Shown: piece after piece, positions 16,631-22,399 of the stretch
How the letters are laid out: each line of letters begins with the position of its first letter
Position numbering within the stretch: position 1 is the stretch's first letter
From: Gammaproteobacteria bacterium UBA7310
GTDB lineage: Bacteria; Pseudomonadota; Gammaproteobacteria; Pseudomonadales; Ketobacteraceae
Direction: 5' to 3'
Length of the DNA: 23,680 nucleotides
Assembly: GCA_002471665.1 (NCBI GenBank)
Contig: DKQK01000046.1
Location: forward strand, 12,004 to 35,683
Notes under the pieces: generated by a model
Told to the model about the DNA's origin: nothing
What the model saw: only the letters and a program-made list of their open reading frames with translations
The model's database searches: none
Position numbers and translations under genes: made by a program

Positions 16631-17098
16631 ATGGGCGCATATGAAAATCCTCAGCAGGCACAGCTGCGCAGCCCCGTTTACGGTGTTGTCACCGGCCAGT
16701 TTTTGGGGCTGGATAGCGATGGCAACCCCATGGTGGTATTCCCGGGTCAGCAAGGTACGGCCGCCCGCCGGGCACGCTCCATTGCCAACCTGGAGTCAGT
16801 TCCGTTCGGTGCAGAGGTCATCTTGCAGTTTGATCAGGGAAACCTGAACTTACCCATTATCATGGGCATTATCCAAACGCCTCAACCGACCACCGGGCAA
16901 TCAGAACTTGAACCTCTTCAGGTGGAGGTGGACCATCAGCATCTGCAGATTCAGGCCCAGGAAAAACTGACGCTGCGCTGTGGTGCTGCCAGCATCACCC
17001 TCACCCGCGCCGGCAAGATTCTGATTAAAGGCAACTACCTTTCCTCCCACGCCACCGGGACGCACCGCATCAAAGGGGGCTGCGTGCAGATCAACTGA
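16631..17098 (+). CDS. DUF6484-type small T6SS protein, VgrG-tip-like
   Basis: This 155-residue protein directly follows vgrG. I chose the ATG at 16631 because GGGAGG lies 7 nt upstream. The ATG at 16625 is almost fused to that ribosome binding site. The N-terminal half (about 15-85) looks like an OB-type fold: GVVTGQFLGLDSDGNPMVV, then FGAEVILQFDQGNLNLPIIM, comparable with VgrG LDQEVLVDFINGDPDRPIVV. The C-terminal half (about 110-155) matches the end of VgrG in pattern: GAASITLTRAGKILIKGNYL, then GTHRIKGGCVQIN against VgrG IKGSKVGIN. It therefore resembles a VgrG reduced to OB domain plus tail strands. The family assignment is from memory of vgrG-linked DUF6484 proteins. Its function is unknown; a tip, plug or adaptor role is inference. 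The methyltransferase ATG begins one base after its stop. Confidence 0.82.
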   Translation: MGAYENPQQAQLRSPVYGVVTGQFLGLDSDGNPMVVFPGQQGTAARRARSIANLESVPFGAEVILQFDQGNLNLPIIMGIIQTPQPTTGQSELEPLQVEVDHQHLQIQAQEKLTLRCGAASITLTRAGKILIKGNYLSSHATGTHRIKGGCVQIN

Positions 17099-17099
17099 T

Positions 17100-18401
17100 A
17101 TGAGCAGCAACCCCTACGATCAAATTCCCTATCGCTGCCAGCCCATCGAATGGACCGCTCCGGAAAGGCTGGCCATCAACTCTCTTCTGCACGGCGGCCC
17201 GGCCCCGACCCTTGCGCGCTACCGAGTGCTGGAGCTGGGCTGTGGCGATGGCGCGAACCTGCTGCCGCTGGCCTATTACCGGCCCCAGGCAGAGTGGGTC
17301 GGTGTGGACGGCTCAGCACGCCACATTGAGCAGGCCCGGAGCCGTCTCGCCCAACTGCAACTGGACAACCTTGAATTCCTGCAACTTGACTTCCGCCAGG
17401 CAAACGCCCAACTGATGGGGAAATTCGATTTCATCATCGTGCATGGCGTATTCTCATGGGTTGCCGACGGCGTCCGCGATGCATTGTTTCAGCTCTGTAG
17501 CGACCGGCTCAGCTCCAAAGGAATTTTGTATCTGAACTACAACACCAAACCGGGCTGGAACATCCGCGGCATGGTACGTGATTACCTTCTGGCACATACC
17601 CAGTCCCAATCGACGCTGGCAGACAAACTCACAGCAGCACGGGCCGCAGCCGCCAAAATGGCGCGTTCATTAGCGGACGAAACCCATCCGTTTTCGCAAC
17701 TATTGGGTAACGAATTTCAATTCGTCTGTGACAATCACGACAGCTATATCGCCCATGAATTCTTAACCGAACACAATACTGCGTATTGGCGCAGCGAATT
17801 CCTGGCTTTAGCGCAACGCTTCGATCTGTACCCGGTTTCCGATGCGGATTACAACTATCCCTCCGGCAGGGTTAACCCCGCCTTGTTAAAACAGATCGAA
17901 TCCCAGGACCTGATCGGAGCCAACCTGGAAGACACCGTGGATCTGATCAGCTATCGACAGCTGCATACACCGATCCTGAGCAAAAAGCGCAGCGGGATTC
18001 CCCACCCCGATCCAGACCTGCTCGAACAGCTGAGTGTGGCATCCTGCCTGCATCCCGCCGGCCCCCATAAACCCAATTGGTATCAACATCCCAATGGCTA
18101 CCAGGTGGAAGCCAAAGACAAACAAATCGCCGGCGCACTGGATCACCTGTTTAGCCTGTGGCCGCAAAGCGCTCCGCTGGATACCGTACTGAGCAATCAC
18201 CACCGCTACCTGGATGACCTGATTCTTTTACACCACAACGGCCTCATCGAATTGCGTCTGCCCGGCAGCCCAAAACCTGCCTCCGATCCCGGCCTGAACC
18301 GGCTCAATCGGCTTGAAATACAATGGGGAGGCTATTACACCACTGCCTTCCATCAGCGGGTGGAAAAGACTCACAGTGCACGGGCCATGGAGAGCGCCTG
18401 A
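17100..18401 (+). CDS. Class I SAM-dependent methyltransferase with methyltransferase-regulatory domain
   Basis: This 433-residue protein has a Rossmann methyltransferase domain (about 15-200). Motif I is VLELGCGDGANLLPLA (about 43-58), the acidic ribose-binding residue is Asp70 (WVGVD), motif III is EFLQLDFRQA, and motif IV is FDFIIVHGVFSWV (about 109-121). LYLNYNTKPGWNIRGMVRDY (about 143-162) is characteristic of proteins carrying the methyltransferase-regulatory domain, which here covers about 205-310. A winged-helix-like C-terminal part follows (about 315-433). SAM binding looks intact. The substrate is unknown. The gene lies between a VgrG-associated gene and a DUF2169 adaptor, with one base to the former and a 1-nt TGATG overlap with the latter. 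It is therefore co-translated with T6SS cargo genes, and effector or spike modification is conceivable but unproven. Confidence 0.87.
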   Translation: MSSNPYDQIPYRCQPIEWTAPERLAINSLLHGGPAPTLARYRVLELGCGDGANLLPLAYYRPQAEWVGVDGSARHIEQARSRLAQLQLDNLEFLQLDFRQANAQLMGKFDFIIVHGVFSWVADGVRDALFQLCSDRLSSKGILYLNYNTKPGWNIRGMVRDYLLAHTQSQSTLADKLTAARAAAAKMARSLADETHPFSQLLGNEFQFVCDNHDSYIAHEFLTEHNTAYWRSEFLALAQRFDLYPVSDADYNYPSGRVNPALLKQIESQDLIGANLEDTVDLISYRQLHTPILSKKRSGIPHPDPDLLEQLSVASCLHPAGPHKPNWYQHPNGYQVEAKDKQIAGALDHLFSLWPQSAPLDTVLSNHHRYLDDLILLHHNGLIELRLPGSPKPASDPGLNRLNRLEIQWGGYYTTAFHQRVEKTHSARAMESA

Positions 18402-19405
18402 TGTGGGCTCTGGCTAATAAAACACCCTTCGCTGCCGAACGCACCTGGGGCCGGGACCTGAACGGCTGGCATCAATGGATTGTGGCCGTGAAGGCCACCT
18501 ACAACATTCAAGGCGATGGTGTTCTTGAGCTTGCCGATGAGCAGTGCGAACCCCTGTTTGCAGGGGAATACTTTGGTGAACCCGGACAATCCAGTTTGAA
18601 ATATGAAGCGGATTTGACCCCGCTAAAACCCACCACCGACATCATCGTCAATGGCACCGCCCATGCTCCTGCAGGCAAACCCAGCAATGAGTTCGTGGTG
18701 GCGATGCGAGTGAACAACAAACAGAAAGCACTGCGAATTCTTGGCGAACGGCATTGGGAAAAAGGGGTAGTGGGTTTAAAACCTTCCACCACCCAACCGG
18801 TTACCCGGGTTCCCATCCGCTATGAGAAGGCGTACGGGGGTTGGGATAAAAGCCAATCCAACCCGGCCAAACAGAAGTGGGATCCATACAACCCGGTCGG
18901 CTGCGGCTTGGTGCAGAACGAATCACAGTTGGGTATGCCGCTGCCCCAGATCGAACACCTGGAGCGCTCAGCAAAACGTGCTGGGCCTGCGGGGTTTGGC
19001 GCTATAGACAGTTTCTGGCATCCCAGAAGCCAATACGTCGGCACCTACGACAAACAATGGCAGGAACAACGCCATCCACTACTGCCATTGGACTGGCAAC
19101 CACAATGCCTGCAATGCGCCCCGCTGGATCAGCAGACAGAAAAGCCCCTGCGCGGCGCAGAAACCATTGAACTGTTTAATCTGACACCCAGTGGGCGGCT
19201 ATGCTTTCAGCTACCCAAAATCTACCTTACCTTCACCACCCACATCGCCGGCAGAGTTGAAGAACATCGGGCGCAAATGTCCAGCGTCATCATCGAGCCG
19301 GACACAATGCAGGTGAAGCTGATCTGGAATACCGAATTGCTGTGCCGCAATGAAAGCGATTACCTGGACCGCACCATCATTCGCCAAAAAAGGTACGAAC
19401 AATGA
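18401..19405 (+). CDS. DUF2169 T6SS adaptor/chaperone
   Basis: DUF2169 proteins are cytoplasmic T6SS adaptors. In Agrobacterium one is needed to load a DUF4150-containing effector onto its VgrG. The ATG at 18401 overlaps the upstream stop (TGATG) and yields the standard N-terminus MWALANKTPFAAERTWGRD, followed by IVAVKATYNI (about 27-36). An in-frame start at 18323 would add 26 residues unlike the family. Conserved motifs are DLTPLKPTTDIIVNGTAHAP (about 71-90), VPIRYEKAYGGWD (about 137-149), NPVGCG (164-169), GPAGFGAIDSFWHPR (195-209) and the terminal WNTELLC (309-315). At 334 residues it is a stand-alone DUF2169 without pentapeptide extension. Its start and stop overlap both neighbours. Placement two genes before a DUF4150 effector supports an adaptor role for that effector. 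Confidence 0.92.
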   Translation: MWALANKTPFAAERTWGRDLNGWHQWIVAVKATYNIQGDGVLELADEQCEPLFAGEYFGEPGQSSLKYEADLTPLKPTTDIIVNGTAHAPAGKPSNEFVVAMRVNNKQKALRILGERHWEKGVVGLKPSTTQPVTRVPIRYEKAYGGWDKSQSNPAKQKWDPYNPVGCGLVQNESQLGMPLPQIEHLERSAKRAGPAGFGAIDSFWHPRSQYVGTYDKQWQEQRHPLLPLDWQPQCLQCAPLDQQTEKPLRGAETIELFNLTPSGRLCFQLPKIYLTFTTHIAGRVEEHRAQMSSVIIEPDTMQVKLIWNTELLCRNESDYLDRTIIRQKRYEQ

Positions 19406-20466
19406 GCGGGCCCGTTTTTGTCGTCAGCACCGGAGCACGTACCCCACTGGGTTTGGACACCGACACCTCCGCAGCAGCAGTGAGAGCGGCTATCAGCAGC
19501 TGCAGCGAACACCCTTTTATGGTTGATCAGGTGGGTGAGCCCATGCCCGCCTCTATGGATGCCCTACTGGATCCTGCAACACCCTGCCGGGAGCGCATGC
19601 TCGCCATGGGGCAAGCCGCACTACTGGAAACCAGCCAGCCACTGACCAACATCAACCTGGGCGCTCTACCTCTGTTGCTGGGCTTACCCGAGCCGCGCCC
19701 GGGATTTGGTGAATCCGATGCCCACTGGCTGAGCCAGCAAATCAGTCAGCATCCGGAGTTGCCTGTATCCATCAGCAAAAGCCAGGCTTACATGAGTGGA
19801 AACAGCGCGGTACTGTCACTGTTTGATATGGCCAGACAGGAGATGGCGCAAGGGCAATATGAAGCCTGTCTGATTGGCGGTGTAGAGAGTTATTTTCATG
19901 CGGACACCATGGAATGGCTGGACACCAACAAACAACTGCTGGGCAGTGTATCCCGCGCTGGATTTGTACCAGCAGAAGGCGCCGGCTTTTGCCTGGTCAT
20001 GACGCCCACCGCAGCGCAGCAAGCCGGGCTGCGACCCATTGCCCTGATCCACAACACGGCCACGGCGTGGGAAAGCAAGCTGATCAAAACCCAGGAGATG
20101 AATTTTGGGGAAGCTTTGATTGAATCGGTTCGCGCCACTGTGGCGGGCTTGGACGCCTCCCGGGATCGTATCCATTCCATCTATTGCGACATCAACGGAG
20201 AACGCTACCGAGGAGAAGAATGGGGCTTCACTTGCCTGAAGCTGGCACAGTATTTTGATGACCCCACCGGCTACTGCAGCCCGGCGGATTGCTGGGGTGA
20301 TATGGGAGCGGCCTCCGGCGCATTGTTTGTCGGCCTGGCAACGCAGGCAGCACTCCGGGGCTATGCAAGCGGAAAACGCAGCCTGCTGTGGACCAGTTCC
20401 GAAAACGGGTTGCGCACAGCCGCCTTACTGGAAGCGGACGTTATTCCCAGTCCGTATCGAGGTTAA
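19402..20466 (+). CDS. Ketosynthase/thiolase-fold protein lacking catalytic residues, T6SS-associated
   Basis: This 354-residue protein follows the beta-ketoacyl-ACP synthase pattern. The region VSISKSQAYMSGNSAV, followed by YEACLIGGVES (about 122-163), corresponds to the nucleophile segment and the AGGAE strand of FabF-like enzymes. GFVPAEGAGFCLV (187-199) matches the GFVMGEGAG strand, and WGDMGAASGA (298-307) matches the GHLLGAAGA segment. The Cys of the ACxSG motif is Tyr130, the His of NAHGT corresponds to Asn265 (CDINGERY), and the second His falls on Gly299 or Trp298. With none of the Cys-His-His triad, condensation chemistry is not expected. The ATG overlaps the DUF2169 stop (ATGA), and the effector gene begins four bases after its stop. 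Proteins of this type recur beside DUF2169/DUF4150 genes in T6SS loci. A scaffold or chaperone role is inference. Confidence 0.87.
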   Translation: MSGPVFVVSTGARTPLGLDTDTSAAAVRAAISSCSEHPFMVDQVGEPMPASMDALLDPATPCRERMLAMGQAALLETSQPLTNINLGALPLLLGLPEPRPGFGESDAHWLSQQISQHPELPVSISKSQAYMSGNSAVLSLFDMARQEMAQGQYEACLIGGVESYFHADTMEWLDTNKQLLGSVSRAGFVPAEGAGFCLVMTPTAAQQAGLRPIALIHNTATAWESKLIKTQEMNFGEALIESVRATVAGLDASRDRIHSIYCDINGERYRGEEWGFTCLKLAQYFDDPTGYCSPADCWGDMGAASGALFVGLATQAALRGYASGKRSLLWTSSENGLRTAALLEADVIPSPYRG

Positions 20467-20470
20467 CTCC

Positions 20471-21418
20471 ATGGCCAGCGTCGCAATCCACCCGCCCAAA
20501 ACACCGGTGACCAAAGGCAGCATGGGCATCGCCAAAGCCACCATTCCCAATATCTGCAAAATGCCGGGGCCACCGGCACCTTTTGTGCCATCGCCCCTTC
20601 CCAATATCGCCAAATCCGGCATGTCCCCCAAAGGTTATTCCACCACCGTAAAAATTGAAGGCAACACCGTTGCCATCCGTGGAGCAACGTTTAAGAGCAT
20701 GGGGGATATGGCCAGCAAAGGCACCGGCGGCGGTTTGATTTCCGCCAACACCCATGGGCCGGCCAAATTCATCACCCCCGGTTCGCTCACAGTCAAGATA
20801 CAGGGCAAAAGCGTGCATCTGCTGAGCGAACCCATGCTGAACAATCTGGGTGCCAGCGGTATGCCTCCCAATACCGGCGCCACCATGACGGGTGAAAACC
20901 AGGCCGATAAATCGATACCGGATGCCAAAGACGTTCTGCAGGAAATGGTGTGTGAATGTGATAAGGAAATCACCCAAGAGCCTGGTGAAAGCTGCATGAA
21001 GCTGGGGGACCGGAAACACGACTGCGTTGACAAGAAAATAGTGGAGCACAACCGCAACCAACTCGAACCCAGATTAGGCGCGGAATCTGGCTGGAACACA
21101 AGAACGCCACCAGAAATGATTCCGTTTCCTCGCAAGTATGCGATGAGCAAGCAGTCATTTAAAGAGGGCCTGCTGAATTCAGACCGTAGCGGAAGCTGCT
21201 GGCCAGATGCAGTGACGTTTGATGCTAACGGGGACCCTCAACAAATTTATGATTTCAAATTCAAATGCCCATCATCACAATACCAAGGGCCACCCGGCTG
21301 GGGCAGGCGATCCGACGGCACCTCACAGGAAGATGCCTATAAAAATCTGACCAAACGGTGGGGCCAGAACCCGAAAGAACATCCTCCCACTATCGTACAT
21401 AATGAAAATTGCCCGTAG
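20471..21418 (+). CDS. T6SS effector: DUF4150 PAAR-like domain with C-terminal VRR-Nuc/PD-(D/E)XK-like toxin domain
   Basis: The ATG at 20471 gives 315 residues beginning at the conserved DUF4150 edge. An upstream in-frame start at 20255 lies inside the previous gene and is rejected. Residues 1-135 are the PAAR-like domain that caps VgrG: IPNICKMPGPPAPFVPSPLP (25-44), then NIAKSG, GATFKSMGDMASKGTGGGLI (71-90) and SLTVKIQGKSVHLLSEPMLN (105-124). Residues about 155-315 are a separate cargo domain with WPDAVTFDANGDPQ, then IYDFKFKCP, a PD-x14-D-x-K arrangement (Pro245-Asp246, Asp261, Lys263) expected of PD-(D/E)XK nucleases. This is followed by SQEDAYKNLTKRWG, which may correspond to the Gln-x-x-x-Tyr region of VRR-Nuc domains. 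The domain contains seven cysteines, including CEC at 161-163. The downstream DUF3396 gene, an immunity family paired with VRR-Nuc (TseV) toxins, supports DNA as target. The toxin fold is inferred from motifs only. Confidence 0.86.
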   Translation: MASVAIHPPKTPVTKGSMGIAKATIPNICKMPGPPAPFVPSPLPNIAKSGMSPKGYSTTVKIEGNTVAIRGATFKSMGDMASKGTGGGLISANTHGPAKFITPGSLTVKIQGKSVHLLSEPMLNNLGASGMPPNTGATMTGENQADKSIPDAKDVLQEMVCECDKEITQEPGESCMKLGDRKHDCVDKKIVEHNRNQLEPRLGAESGWNTRTPPEMIPFPRKYAMSKQSFKEGLLNSDRSGSCWPDAVTFDANGDPQQIYDFKFKCPSSQYQGPPGWGRRSDGTSQEDAYKNLTKRWGQNPKEHPPTIVHNENCP

Positions 21419-21442
21419 CGTCACAAGCAAGAAGGACTTCAC

Positions 21443-22399
21443 ATGTTGTTTGACGATCTAATCATTAAAAATCCAAAAGGTCACTGCATTGCCAGGGCCG
21501 GCCTGAGCCTTTCATTTTATTTGAATGAAACGCTGCACACCCTGGCCCCGAACATAGCAGACGCGCTTGACCAGTTTTTGGCATTGATTGGAGAGGATGT
21601 CCTGCAAACGTACTTCAACGATGATGGCTACTGCAGAAAATTGACAAAGCGAAAGCTGAACCAGGACCGGTCACAGCTCCAGAATGTGGCAGTGGAAACC
21701 AAAGCAGTCATCATGGAATACGGCAGTGATCCATCCGGCTGGGTAGGCGAGTTCGGTTTCACTTTCAATGGTGCCGATTTCAGCCACTATCTGTTTGACG
21801 ATTCTCGCTGCAACTATTTGCGGCTCGACTTTCCATATGATTACCTGGAACAGATAGGCATAGAGACATTCCTGAATTTCTACAGGACGATATTGGCGCA
21901 ACTTCCCGTAGAGTTCGCAAATGGAGGCTTCACCTTCCAAAGGTCATCCGCCACGCAGGGTGATTCAACACGAGCAATTAATCAGCTGGTTAACCGTTTT
22001 ATTGGCATCGACCCGGGCTACAAAGATGTAATGGATGATATGCAAGGCCACACTTTCACTGCACATTGGCTGAACTTTATAGGCCCTCGAATCACGGACA
22101 CACTCCAGCACAACGACCAATTTACCAATGCACTATCCAACACGGAAACCAGCTTTCTGAACGGTGGCATCATCATGCGAGGTGCGCACTATCCACCCAT
22201 AGGTGATATTAATCGGGGTGCTCCGGATCTTGGCCAGATACCGGAGATCGCCAGGGCGATGAAACCCTCCCGCGCAGATATCGAGGCCTTTGGTGAACCA
22301 ATCGCAAGATTTGACGGGGCCGCATGGCTTGCCCGTTTCGATGAAAGAGAAAGCCTGGACTGGGAAAACGAGCCGTATTACAAAGCGATTATAAAATGA
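21443..22399 (+). CDS. DUF3396 (TsiV-like) T6SS immunity protein
   Basis: This 318-residue protein has no signal peptide or membrane helix, so it should stay in the cytoplasm, fitting protection against a nuclease. N-terminal ARAGLSLSFYLNETL and the central stretch RLDFPYDYLEQIG with GGFTFQ are typical of DUF3396, the family described as immunity to VRR-Nuc effectors in Salmonella. It has its own ribosome binding site (AAGGA about 8 nt before the ATG) and lies 24 nt after the effector stop, so it may be translated more strongly than the overlapping genes upstream. Its last codons overlap the next ATG (ATGA). Hand-counted rows here contain about 43-53% G+C, below the 57-65% of rows in the ketosynthase-like gene, as is common for exchangeable toxin-immunity cassettes. 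It is annotated by family recollection. Confidence 0.86.
   Translation: MLFDDLIIKNPKGHCIARAGLSLSFYLNETLHTLAPNIADALDQFLALIGEDVLQTYFNDDGYCRKLTKRKLNQDRSQLQNVAVETKAVIMEYGSDPSGWVGEFGFTFNGADFSHYLFDDSRCNYLRLDFPYDYLEQIGIETFLNFYRTILAQLPVEFANGGFTFQRSSATQGDSTRAINQLVNRFIGIDPGYKDVMDDMQGHTFTAHWLNFIGPRITDTLQHNDQFTNALSNTETSFLNGGIIMRGAHYPPIGDINRGAPDLGQIPEIARAMKPSRADIEAFGEPIARFDGAAWLARFDERESLDWENEPYYKAIIK

Noticed and set aside
15494..16753. 419-codon minus-strand open frame opposite vgrG
   Set aside because: It is antisense to the clearly coding VgrG beta-helix region. Its Val/His/Gly-rich composition reflects the complement of the octad repeats, and no family features are visible.
18323..18400. Upstream extension of the DUF2169 gene
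   Set aside because: The added 26 residues lie inside the methyltransferase gene and do not resemble the DUF2169 N-terminus. The TGATG overlap start at 18401 fits the family.
20255..20470. Upstream extension of the DUF4150 effector
   Set aside because: It overlaps 212 nt of the ketosynthase-like gene in another frame. The DUF4150 domain begins at the ATG at 20471.
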